From the NCBI GenBank assembly GCA_025506515.1, contig CM046452.1, forward strand, positions 99,232,311-99,296,310: a stretch of DNA of 64,000 bases. The letters are read 5' to 3'. The notes beneath the pieces are model-generated. The model was not told the DNA's origin, ran no database searches, and was given only the letters and a program-made list of their open reading frames with translations. The stretch is from Flaveria trinervia (Eukaryota > Streptophyta > Magnoliopsida > Asterales > Asteraceae). The translations under genes were made by a program, and so were the position numbers. Below are positions 13,894-25,700 of the stretch, piece after piece; within the stretch, counting starts at the first letter, position 1, and every line of letters begins with the position of its first letter.

Positions 13894-14550
13894 ACTTTGT
13901 TTGTACAAATAGGAGAAATAGTGGTGGTTTACCTAGATGCCCCAATCAACTCCTACCCCTCTATATCTTTCGAAAAAAACCAGCTAGCTCTGAGTTCAAG
14001 TGGCATATGATATACAGAACACCAAGAATTCCTTCTAGGGCCGGTTGAATAATAGGCTTAGAGATCCAAAGTTGGATGATTAATTTTTCATAGATTCTTC
14101 AAGAACCAGACATACGATGCAAATCTGTTAGGGCTAAAGTTACAAACTACAACCTTACTAAGCTAAAATTCAAGTTGCAAGGTCACTCGTAATAGTTATA
14201 CAGAATTTAAATTTTGCTTGACAAAATTCTCTGTTAGATTTTATATACAGTTATACACCAGATCTCCAATTGTCATATGTGTTCTCTAAGGTCTTTGTTT
14301 TTTAATTTGATTGAAGTTCTTATGAATAACAAGAATACTGGACTCGCAAACTTCTATCGAGTATCCAACTTCATTTATCTATCTCTGCTCATAGTTATAT
14401 ATATTCCACAATTCATCGTTCATCAAGAATCATTTTAATATAAATCGATCTCACTCCGTACAATCTGGGCCTCAACAATACCATCAATTAAGAATGGAGT
14501 AATTCTTTACATGTACTCGTTTATGCCAGATGCCACACTTGCAGCATCGG
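11222..14550. other. AT-rich intergenic region
   Basis: No exon was recognised. The only clear structure is the CT microsatellite at about 13847-13895. The last bases are probably the 3' untranslated region of the FMP32-like gene on the opposite strand. Confidence 0.55.
13847..13895. repeat. (CT)n microsatellite
   Basis: An almost pure CT dinucleotide run of about 45-49 bp with one TT interruption near its right end. It is intergenic and likely polymorphic. Confidence 0.9.
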
Positions 14551-14553
14551 TGT

Positions 14554-17146
14554 TTACATCAATATTCGTAATACGGCTAAACCAACCGCAGAAATGGAGA
14601 CAAGAGTACCTATACAGTACTTGATCACATCATATTTTGCGGCTTCCAGCTCAGCCCTTAATGTATGAATTTCCTGATATCATAAAAATATTTTATAGGT
14701 TTAGTTTTGAGATCTGGATAAGTTGATAGACCAATGTGAGTGCAGACTCACTCGATCAAGTGTGTTCGTGAGGTTGGCAGTTTCTTGATTTTGATTTGAT
14801 AGCTCGTCTCGAATTCTCCTGCAATTATTAAGTAGGTGAAACAATATAAATTTCATTATGGAAGCAGACCATTATATTTCTAATAGCTTTAAATATATAG
14901 AGAAGCATTGTCCGATTACCCCCTTTCAAGATTCAAATCCAGCCGCTGTCCTGCGGTCACTTTGTCAATTTCATACCTATATCAAGAATAAAAGTCAAAG
15001 TGTCAAACTCAAAGGTTGGTGTGAGAGGTTGACAATGATGATTTCAACACATGGATGAAGTTATTCCACATACAACTCAATTGAAAATTAGAGGTGTATG
15101 TGATCTTAAAGCCATTGAGATGGCAAAACAGGTGGGTTGTGTAACGGGTCCAAATGGGTAATTTTTCAGCATGGTACTAGGTTGACCCATAACCACTTAT
15201 TTGTCTGTTTTTCTTATTATTTTCTTATAAGTAAGCACTGCATTAATAATAGTTGAAAAAAATATGCCACCAAAAGTCTTTGATCCAATAGTCAATTAAC
15301 CATACCTTAACTCGCTGCGCATCTTTTCTATATCACTCTTAAGTTTCTCTGTCTCACGTTGCAACAAAGAAAAATGGTTTTCCTGTGATGGGAAGGAATT
15401 CAATATGATTATATGTTAGAAATTATTAGCTGTAATATGGCCTCGACTGTTTAGCGTGTTTGTGGTATTACTATGGATGATAACATTACATTCACAGCCC
15501 ACTACTTGTACCAATTAGCTCCCAAAGAATCTTGATTGATAAAACTACCGCTCGAGTCATAACTAATCATTTAAGGGAGATGATTAATGCCATATTTACA
15601 TTATATTCAGTCATCATCTTGTTCAAGTTCAATCATAACCATTTGATCAGATATTCAAGATAAGGTGATTTTCCGATTCCTTCCTAGAACTATTATGCCA
15701 GCCATAGGTGCCTTCATCAAATCAGATTTGCCTGTACGTAATAATAAAATCCATTGCCTTAAATATTTAAACATATGATCTGCATGTTATTATAAGCATG
15801 ATTGCATACAAATCCAGCAAGTCTGCAACTAAATCTATGTTAAAAAGATCAATAGCATATTCATCGGATAGTTGTCTTTCTGAATCATTAAATGGTTAAA
15901 AAGGGTCTGATGTCTTTAATTAGTTATTTAGACTTAATTATTGGACACTCAAGTGCATTTGTAGAACTACTAAGGGGCTGTTTCGTATCTCCTTAATGGT
16001 CATTAAGAGGCTATGAACCATTAAGAGGTAGGCTCTTACCATTAACAGACTACCAAACAGCCCTAAGTTTTCTTTATCCCTCATGTAACAATCAAGTGTC
16101 CTAATTCCAATGCATCAACATTATATAAGATGCAAACTATGAATGAAATGGTATATAAATCATTATTTGCTTTGTTTAAAGCACATTTTCAAAGAAAACA
16201 TATTAGGAAGGACAAAGAACAAAATAACAACAATATAAAATCAAAAATATTATCACCATTTCCCAATATCGAGTGAAGAAGTGCCATTATTAGAATACTA
16301 TTGTAGCCTACACTAAAACAACTCAACCGCATAAACGGCATGTGAGATATGAACAGGACCTCCACAAAGATGTACTTTATGAGTGTTAGATAAAGCTTTT
16401 ATCGGAATCACAAGTACATTAAGGCCTCTAGAGAATTCACAACAACATGATTCATACAGCACCCATTACAATCTAGGATAGACTAATGGCATAAAATGTT
16501 CCAATTAATAAACATAAGCATTCTAAACAGCAAATAAGCTAATCACCTGAGAGCTTTGCACCCGAGACTTAATTTCCCCAAATTACCATCTTGAGTCATC
16601 TCAATCTACACCACAAAGGCAAACCATTAAAGTTAAACCACAATCAACATACACTAATAGATACCATTAACTTCACTATTGACATTAGAACCAAACCCTT
16701 TGCATTTCACCCTTGGAGACAAACGACTGAGCCACATTCTCCAAACTGTCATTCAAAACCTCAATAATCGCAGACGTAATCGCCTCAGCTTGCTTCGAAG
16801 GCACGCCTTCACCTTCCAATCTCCTAACCTAACAATTCATCACAAAAACTAATCAAATTATTCCAACTCAATAGCAGTTAATGTATTGACAATAAGCATA
16901 ACGATTAACAATTTAGTAAAATGGGCTTACTAGGGCTAGGGTATCGACGAGAAACAGGCGTTTGGCATTAGATTGAACAGAGAATTGTCTGCGATCAAAT
17001 CTGGTATGATGTGGATGAACGTCAGATGAGATTGAAAGCGAGTTTGTGGAGATGAAACAGACATCGGAAAACGAGAAGTTGATAGGGTGAAGAGACCTTA
17101 GTTTGGTTCTGGCTCGAACGTAGGTTGCATAAGAGGCCATTAACAT
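14554..17146 (-). CDS. FMP32: FMP32/DUF1640 mitochondrial coiled-coil membrane protein (seven exons)
   Basis: A mitochondrial inner-membrane protein of the CCDC90/MCUR1 (DUF1640) family. Its exact role in plants is not settled. Exons from 5' to 3' on the - strand are 17146-16931, 16828-16697, 16605-16547, 15382-15306, 14976-14920, 14818-14752 and 14673-14554, with GT-AG borders and matching phases. The protein is about 242 residues: an Arg-rich N-terminus (MASYATYVRARTKLRS) suiting a mitochondrial presequence, a conserved VRRLEGEGVPSKQAEAI segment, then charged coiled coil (QRETEKLKSDIEKMRSE; YEIDKVTAGQRLDLNLERG). A C-terminal membrane segment (IKYCIGTLVSISAVGLAVL) ends at the TAA at 14554-14556. 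Exon 3 is 59 nt where 60 are needed: one base seems missing near 16570, at an AAATTAAG run. The start could be 17146 or 17140. Family assignment is firm from the C-terminus. Confidence 0.88.
15974..16063. mobile_element. Small MITE with TAA target duplication, inside an FMP32 intron
   Basis: The left end GGGGCTGTTTCGTA and the right end, inverted, GGGCTGTTTGGTA are near-complementary. TAA flanks both ends (15971-15973 and 16064-16066). The interior about 60 bp carries repeated ATTAAGAG/CTTAATGG motifs in both orientations. It lies in the 1.2-kb intron between exons 3 and 4 of the FMP32-like gene. It is probably a Tourist/PIF-type MITE, though the ends alone could also suit a hAT element. Confidence 0.6.
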
Positions 17147-18122
17147 TAAATCTGTGATCGAAATGTTGAATATGAAGGATTGATCCTATGAAGTTCGTCG
17201 ATCAACAAGAGTTTTGTGCTGCACCATCTGAACTGGAGGTCTTGTTGACGAATGACATTCAGGATATGTTTTTCGCTTGGTAATTTTTGATTGTAAAAAA
17301 GTTATTAACTTGTTAAAAGGATGTCCGAGCAATGCGGTATATGATATTTTACATTTGGCACATGTTTATAATATTTTGTTATTGTTATAGTATTTTTATA
17401 CCTACTATGTTTTTTATAAGCTAAAATTTACGATACTAAATAAATAAGTTATGTATGGCTACTTGTATATTTAAGTATTAACTTGTTGTATCTTATAAAA
17501 TACAGATTAGTTCAGCAAAAAGTTTACACTAAAACATTTAAAATAAATCACAGGTTATAATTGTAGTTTCAAATAGTTTTTAAATTTAATATATTAAAAA
17601 TATAGCTGAAATCTTAAATAATTAATTTTATTTATTTATTTAGGGTATGAGATGAAAAACTTTATATAAGTTATAGTAAGTTTAAGGTTATTATGTAACT
17701 AATTGTAATAAGTAATATATAAATAATATTATAAATATTATTTTACCCTCAAAATTAATGTATCTTACTATCTTATAAATTAAATTAAATATTTATTTTT
17801 AATTTTATGGTATCTTAAAATACCTCTCACATATGTTTTATATATAATATAGATAGTTTTCAAAAGAAGTTTTTAAAAAAAAAATATTTACATTATCTTC
17901 TAAACTAAACGTTGTATAATTACAAAAAAACATACTTTAAAAATGATGAGTATTAATAGAAGATAGTAGAGGTGTATAATAAAAATTTTAACTAAAAATA
18001 GTTTTTCAAAATCAATAAGTAACTCTCCACTTCATTTTCAACACCTTCTTTTACCCTATATAAAAAGTTAGTTTCAAAAGTTATTTTGGTTTTGTTAAAC
18101 ATTTTTTTAACTTATTAATTTT
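17147..18122. other. Intergenic region upstream of FMP32
   Basis: The first about 150 bases are the likely 5' leader and promoter of the - strand FMP32-like gene. The rest is very AT-rich with no recognisable feature up to the inverted-repeat element at 18123. Confidence 0.6.
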
Positions 18123-18382
18123 TAGAGTTAATTACAAAAATAGTCCCTATGGTTTATACAAAATAACAGGTTTGGGTACTAAGCAAAAAAGTAACAGGTT
18201 TTGGTACTCACTTTTAATTTTATAACAAGGTTAAGTATTAACACTAACAGACGTTAGATTTTCTGTTAAGTTCAAGGGTATTTAGTCTTTTTATATTATA
18301 AGAATATTTATGTAATTAGAGGGACTATTTGTGTAAATTAATTAAATAATATTTTTATACATCACACACACACTCTCTTAAT

Positions 18383-18419
<37 letters not shown>

Positions 18420-18785
18420 CACATACATACATACATATACACACAGACATATACATCGAGTCATCACTTTCGCCCAACACTGCTGGCATCACCGCCAACT
18501 GCCATCGCCGCGCACCGCCGTGTCACCGTTATCATCAACATTATCCATCTCTGATACCTTTGTTATCATCACCATTGACCATCATCATTAAATCCTCTTC
18601 TTTTTACCTTGTAAAACCCTAATCTTCAACCATCATCAGCCGCGACCATCATCGCCGGCCATTGAACCATCATCGCCAGCCATTGTGTAACATCCTGTAT
18701 TTTGCCGTCATTATTTATTTATGTTTGTGCGTGGCCTCGTTTGTAAAGTTTAATTCTTTAATAATAATAATAGTAATGATGAGAT

Positions 18786-18786
18786 C

Positions 18787-18840
<54 letters not shown>

Positions 18841-18843
18841 TTT
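18786..18843. repeat. (AAT)n microsatellite
   Basis: About 18-19 tandem AAT units, continued by degenerate AAT/GAT tracts to about 18950. It lies in the 5' part of the solo LTR. The poly-Ile ORF across it is an artefact. Confidence 0.9.
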
Positions 18844-20102
18844 AATAACAAAATAATAATAATGATAATATAACTTTAAAAGTAACAATTACAACTATAA
18901 TAATAATGATGGCAATAATAATACAAATAATAATAATAATAATAATAAAACTGAATAATTAAGGTTTAAAAAGTTGAGGGGGTCTTAATGCAAATTATGA
19001 AACATTAAATAAGATTTTAAGCATAATGTTATGAAACACAAAGTGGAGGGACCAGTTGTGTAAATTGCCCAAACTCCAATCTGGTTCCCCGCTTTTCCGG
19101 CAACGGCGCCGGCGAGCTCCGGCAAGGTGCAAATCATCATTTTAAAAGCATTTTTGACCCAATCAAACCGCCCAAACCCCTCGGCCCCATGATTCGAACC
19201 CGAACCCCAATTCAATTTGTGTTATCACGCGTCTAACCTTTCCAAATCAAACCTCGAACCAACCGAGTCAATCACCGCAATCAAATCTTGCCTAAAACTG
19301 CAATTCAATCAAATTAATCACCCTGAATCATAGTACGCGGCTTTACCAATCAGTAATCAATTAGAATTGCCAATTAACAGCGCGAATATATTAACTATGG
19401 TAATTTTTCAAACGCGGATTCAAACCGAGAATGTTGAGCTCAAAACCGTGTAATTGAAACTATATATTGAAGGTTTCGGATTCGTTTTGAAGTTCCTCAA
19501 CTCTCTGAACACTCAATTGCACAGAAGATTCACCAAGTCGTAAACCCCCAAATTCTGAAACCTTCAAAGCAAACCGAACTCGGAATCCCTCAAAATCTCT
19601 CTTAAACAGATAATTAAAACCTGTTATCTGCTCGATTTGGTCCAAGGATCAAAAGCCCCATGATGATTCGAGTGATTTACATCGAATCGAGGGTCGATTT
19701 TGGATCGGATGAACCTAGGGTTCATCGGATTTGGGGGAAACGAGGCTGCTCTGTTTAAATTTAAAACAAACCAAAGTGAACCAAGGCCACGGCCCTGGTT
19801 CACTGATCCCGCACCTCAACTCCTAAGGGAGGTCCCGGGTTCGACCCCGGGCAACCCCCCTTTTTCCTTTTCTTTTCTTTTCTGTTTTATTTTCTTCATT
19901 ATTAATTATTTCTTTTGCTTAAATTTTAATTCTGAAAATTTCTAAAATTATTTTATAAATTCAGAATTTATTTATTTATTTATTTTTTTTATCAAAGGTT
20001 TATAATATGTTTGAATATAAAATTCATGGTGGTTTTTTTTCCTTATTCTAAAATTATAATGTTATTGTGTAAGATAATACTTGCGTAAAATATCTTCAAA
20101 AA

Positions 20103-20227
20103 AAATATATATATATATATATATATGCATGTATATATTATGTATATGTAGATATATTGTCAAGCAATTAGAATGATTAATTACTTATACATATATACTT
20201 ATTTTATATAAACATATCAAAGTAAGT

Positions 20228-20270
<43 letters not shown>

Positions 20271-20285
20271 ATATATATATATTTA
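20103..20285. repeat. (AT)n microsatellite cluster
   Basis: Two AT-dinucleotide tracts (about 20106-20126 and 20240-20285), with CATA/TACA repeats between them, inside the solo LTR. Confidence 0.85.
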
Positions 20286-22136
20286 TTTCTTGACTTACTA
20301 CAATCATTACAACCTTCATAAATCGGTTTAACGTGCGATTAGTTTTCTTTATTTATATTAGCATTTCTCTTTCGCGCAATAAATCTAATTATCATTTCGT
20401 TCCATTAACCTGATTCACATTAATAACACGAAATAAATAGATGTCAACCTCTATTCAATCCATAATAAGAACCTTAAAACAAAATAATTAATCATCAAAC
20501 CGATTATAACGCGTTACCTTATTCTTATTTAGGTGCCTTGTGACATTGTGTTGGAAACCTTATTCGTGGGTATTCATATTTCACTTTCAAGCCTTCTTAT
20601 TATCATGTGAGTTCTTATGCCCCATTTTACATATATTTTACACCTTTCGGGATGAAACATGTTGGTTATACAAACATACTCATACACGCTTTGATACTTA
20701 TTACGCATGTGCAATTCTTTACATAGTCGTGGTTATTTGAATATGTTAAGTTGTATATGAGATGTGGCATACGTGTGCAATCATTAACTATACTAGCCTG
20801 GCGAAGTCTTAGATCTTTGGGCCTGACAAGCCTATTTGGTGTTAAAGCCGAGGGATTGCCGGCTCCTAGGAGCCGTATGCTTATGCACTAGGAACCAAAT
20901 ACACTTAGCTAATCATGCTTATTCATATTATTCAGTCAAGTTTGATTGTAACTATGCATATTCTATATACTTACTATCTTGTGACCATTGACTAGAATTG
21001 CCACATTCTTTCTCATGATATATACTTATTGTATTTTAAAACCATGAGAACTCACCAACTTGCTAGTTGACTTTACTTTCAACATGTTTCAGGTAATGTG
21101 TAAGTTTAATGATGACTGAAGAAACGCTTAAGCTTAGAATATGGACCTAGACTTAAATGAACATTTGGATTCCTATTTTTGTTTATTTATTTTCTTGTAA
21201 GGCGTGGATGTATGTGATGTTTGAAAACAATTGATTAATGGCATTTATATTTTAACATAGCGTTATGTGGCTGTGAACAATCTTACCCTCACACTTCGAC
21301 GTTTCCGCCGTCATGGTTGGGGTGTGACACATTGAACCACCGCCACCACCGGCCATTGTCGCCCCCTTTATGTAAATTGATATCATTGTTCAACCTTTCC
21401 CACCGTCACTAGCCATTGAACCATCTCTACCCCATTCTTTCTGAACGATGTTCAATCGTTAAAGAAGATGAAGATGATATCGCCCTAGCAATCGGAGGTG
21501 GTGGTGATGGTGGCTGATGTTGCCCCTTTGATGATTTTAGGGTTTTTGGTGATGATTTTTGGGAAGCATTGGTGGTTTAAATGGTGTTGGTGGTATGAAA
21601 TGGGAAAGGGTAGCGGTGGCAATGTGCTGAGGTGGTGGATTGAATAGTGGTGGTGGGCTGCAATGGTGGATTGAATGATGGTGGTGGGCGGCGGTTGTGG
21701 ATTGAATAGTCTTGGGCGTTGGCAATGGTGGAAAGAAGGGCGGTGGTGGGCAACAGTGGTGGAGTGAATGGTGATGGGCGGCAATGGTGGTGGATGAATG
21801 GTGATGGGCGGCGATGGTGGTAGATAATTGGTGTTGGGTAGCGGCGGTGGTGGTTTGAAAAGGGCTACGATAGTGGAGGATGGGTTGGGGTTGTTTATAG
21901 CTAAATTACACAAATGGTCCTGATTTAAATAGAGGTAATGTTACAAAAATAATCCCTCAAAGGGTATTTTGGTCATTTTAACTAAACTTAACAAAAAAGT
22001 TAACGTTTGTTAGTCTTAATACCCAATCTTGTTACAAAATTGAAAACATAATACCCCAACCTGTTACTTTTTTTGCTTAGTACCCAACCTGTTATTTTAA
22101 ATAAACCACGAGGACCATTTATGTAATTAACTCTAA

Positions 22137-22711
22137 CTTTTAAGTCAAAAGTAGAAAGGAAAAAACAATCCCAAACATGCATTCAGAGTCAGAAACAAGT
22201 ATTCGAAGAATCATGGATGTATGGTGTTATTTCAAAGACAATGATTAAATTAGTGAAATTACCTTAGACAGCTCTTGACACCACAAATAAACTAGTATCG
22301 GGTCGATTAGATTATCAAAACACAATTTAGTGAAAGTTGAATAAATAACAGATAATGATTAGCTAACTAGCTTTCAATCTTTCACACATGTGTATTAGGC
22401 CTAGATCATCCATATTCTGTGCCTTTTCATTTGAACCATTGGGCCAGAATTCAACCCGCTATAGTCCATAGTCATACCGAACAAAACCGATTTCAATTTG
22501 ATCGGCCAATCATAGGTCAACAGTCAAGTGACAGCTTTTGGAGGTTGATTTCGTAAGAAAAAATGGTATTGAGAATAAAGACTGATGTATTCTCAGTCAA
22601 TTAAATCATGGGTTGTTACAACTTACAACCACATCTTGCAGCACTAGACACAGGCTTTATATATATAGCTTATACATAAATGGTCAACAACACAGATAAC
22701 AGGCCGTCGAG
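22137..22711. other. Intergenic region between the inverted-repeat element and the CCCH gene
   Basis: The right half is probably the 3' untranslated region of the - strand CCCH gene. No other feature is recognised. Confidence 0.55.
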
Positions 22712-25700
22712 TCAACTCTCATGGATGAAAATAGTTGCAGGAAGCTCCTTCTTACACCGCCCGCTCTCATAGAATTTACAAACAACACGCTGCCCTTTTG
22801 GCGGTGCTCGGGGATAACCACCACCATTCCCACTGCCGCCACTACCAAACGAAGACTGCCTAACCCACGGATTACTATTCCTACCGTACCCTGAATCCTC
22901 AACCCGGTAACCTCTTTCTCTTAGACTATTATTGTTAAATCTGTCCCCACCGTAAGTTTGCTGGTGCAGGTCCCACCCTACAGTCACGCCCAGACTCATG
23001 TTTAAATGTGGGGTGGCCTGGGTCATGATTTCTTGAGCTGGTCTTCCAAAATTATACATGTTACCTTGTCGGGCGTGAACTTTGCCTGATCCGATGGGCA
23101 AAGGTTGTGACAGTGGCAGGGATTGTGGTGGTTGGGATGCTGGTGGAGGTCCTACAGCATTAACCTTTGCAGGCTGCACTATTCCATCACCTGCTTCCTT
23201 GTGGTCGGTTCTAAACTGAAGGACCACATCAGGGCTCGGGTCCTTTGATTTTATAGTTGTGGGTTCACTGTGTTCACCTTCGTTATGTTCGTTTGAACCA
23301 TCTGCCGGTCATGGCTCGTTTCAGAAGCATTGGTTTCTCTTTCTTGCTCGTCAGCTTTTAAGGAACTATTATCATCAATCATGTCTTGGCAATAGTTTCA
23401 GGTGGCATTTCAGGCCACTTAAACTGTAAATCAAAAACATTACTGTTGCCTAGAGAAGTTCCCACGGTGCTGCTGCTGCTGCTGATGGTGGTGGTGGTGG
23501 TGGTGTTGGTGCTGGTAGTGGCGGCAGTGGTTGGTTGAAATGGCAAATGTATCTCAGCTCCGCTGGAACTAAAGGCATCGCTTCTTGAACCCTGATTAGG
23601 GGTGGGACTGAAATCCTCAAAAGACCCATTAAACAAATCCTCTACAAAACTGTTCCTTCTTGATGTAGGTGAAGGGAAACCATTTTGAGACTCCATTGCA
23701 TCAACTTCAGCCAATAAATCTGAAACAGATTCTTCTGCCAAAGTGCTAAACTCAATTGTTTCACGAACACCTTGCCATGCTGGCAAACCATTATATTCAG
23801 GCTGTGATGATGCAGGGGGTGATGAATGAATAGCTTGCTCTGTGTTGGCACTTGTAGCAACACCACAATCAGTAGGCGAATATCCAGTCCATTCTTTAGC
23901 TGTTTCAGGAAGTTGGGCCACGCCAACATTCTCAGCTTCTTTACCTACATCATTTTGAACTTCTTCAACTACATGGGTTGTTGTCTCCTTGGGTGTGGGA
24001 CTTGGTAAATCCACGAGATCTGCACTTGCAATATCAAACACTGAAGGCGTGTTCTTGGTATCTGCACCATTTCCTGCTGGTGTTGGGCTAGCCAGATCTG
24101 TCGTGTTTGACTCGTTTAACTTCCCAAAAGAAGAGTTGTTAGTGGTACCATTGGCAATCCAGCTTTGTGCAGAAGATTGCCCCATGGAGCCATGGGTGCC
24201 AGATAATTTCTCATGGTTGACTGACTTGTGCGTAGGTGAAAGATTAGTAGTACGAACTGTGAGACCCTCAATTCGAAAACCAACTTTATCAGTGGCTGTC
24301 TTAATGCTCAACTGCTGTTTTAAAACATCATTTAAGAGCAAAGATTCATTTTCTTGATTCTTCCATATCCTCATGTCTTCTGGAAAGTATCCAGTTGTAC
24401 TCCATTTCTGCAATTGTACCATACAGAATGGCCCTTGAATTTTTCCACTTGGGTCTCGATAATGCCACATTTTCTCTAATTCACTATCATTGGAAATCGG
24501 GCTGTTCTTCACAGAATAAGATGAAGTAGATGTTTCTGATGCAGAGTTATGACTGCGGTTGGTGATTGTCGAGCTATTATAATCAACCTGACTTTGTGTT
24601 TGACCCGAACTACTGGGCCTGTGAGCGTCATTTTTCACATTTATTCTCCCCGTAGCCTTGGTAGAAGTAAGACCCTCTTCGGCTTTCCGTGACCTGATAT
24701 TAGCATTATTTGAAAAATCTTTTCCTTTTCTTATAGAGCTTGTATTTTTCCGACTAATGGCTGCAAACTTCGGTTTCATGAATTCTGTATACATTATAAA
24801 AAACTACAAGTTATATGACTTATTGTGATAGAATAATTGAACCATAAGTATAATTCGAAAAATATAAAACCAACCATGTTCTTTATTAAAATATTCCTCA
24901 GTATCATCGGTTTCATAATCAGGATTCATTTTAGGATCGGAATGAACCTCGGGAATTTCCCGCAATCTGCGTTCACGCTCCTCTGGTGTCTTGAGAAGTT
25001 GAAGTTTCTCCACGTATTCTCTAAGAGTACAACTGGTCAAGGAACTCAAAGGTCCCATTAAACGAATAATATTACTATAAAAGATAAAAATAAATATATA
25101 GAAAGCAATCTATCATCATCAAAGGATATTCCTTCTTACGCCCTTTTTCACTAGCTCGATCGCGAAGATTATTGAGCCGCAATGTCTCTGCTTCTAATAA
25201 CTAAAATACGGAAAGAAGGAAAAATACTAAATTCTAAACCAGCAAAATATAATTATCCATCTATTTAAAAATCAAACATAATGAATGTGATTATGTGAGT
25301 TTAGGATTGTAGACCGTACATTCTAATTATAACTATAATTCAAAACTAAAATACATCTATGATATTTAAGTCAAAATAACTCACATCATTGAGCCTCGCA
25401 GACTGGAGGGACACCGCCTTGTCCTGTATCTCACCCTAAATCAAGCACAAAATTAGCCCCAAAAAAACAGCAAAAAAAGCCACTAAGTAACAGCACAAAA
25501 AACTTACTACAGTAAGGCGTTTTACAAGCCCGCATTTTATACTTTGTCTCAAACGTCTGCATTCATCCTGAACACAGGATTAAGAACGTAATTAATACTA
25601 CTTATATTATGTTTTATAATTACTATAGAAACAAGAGAAAAGAAAACAATTGCACCTCTGAAAGATCTTGATTTGAAACTGTATCAATTGACACGGTCTC

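Larger units (their letters stand above)
18686..21329. mobile_element. Solo LTR of a retrotransposon (2644 bp), target duplication CATTG
   Basis: It starts TGTAACATCC and ends GGGGTGTGACA, the TG...CA form of a plant gypsy-type LTR, with CATTG immediately on both sides (18681-18685 and 21330-21334). No second copy, primer-binding site or pol sequence is present, so it is a solo LTR left by recombination. Inside are an AAT microsatellite, AT microsatellites, and a tRNA-like CCCGGGTTCGACCCCGGG patch. It interrupts the older long-inverted-repeat element at 18123-22136. Confidence 0.75.
18123..22136. mobile_element. DNA transposon with long terminal inverted repeats (Mutator-like?), split by a solo LTR
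   Basis: The left end (about 18123-18355) and the right end (about 21897-22136) are long imperfect inverted repeats of about 230 bp. Both begin TTAGAGTTAATTACA and share GGTTTAT, AAAATAACAGGTT, GGGTACTAAGCAAAAAA, GTAACAGG and GTTAAGTT. Long inverted ends without coding capacity suit a non-autonomous Mutator-like element. I could not fix a target duplication, so the superfamily is uncertain. The interior is CACC/GGTGG-rich low-complexity DNA. Removing the nested LTR leaves about 1.37 kb. Confidence 0.65.

Noticed and set aside
18662..18856. 64-codon ORF with a poly-Ile tail
   Set aside because: It reads through the AAT microsatellite of the solo LTR.
19810..19860. A tRNA gene
   Set aside because: Only a T-arm/B-box-like segment is visible. 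No acceptor stem, D-arm or anticodon arm could be fitted.
21485..21913. 142-codon Pro/His-rich ORF
   Set aside because: It is the antisense reading of GGTGG-rich low-complexity DNA in the inverted-repeat element.
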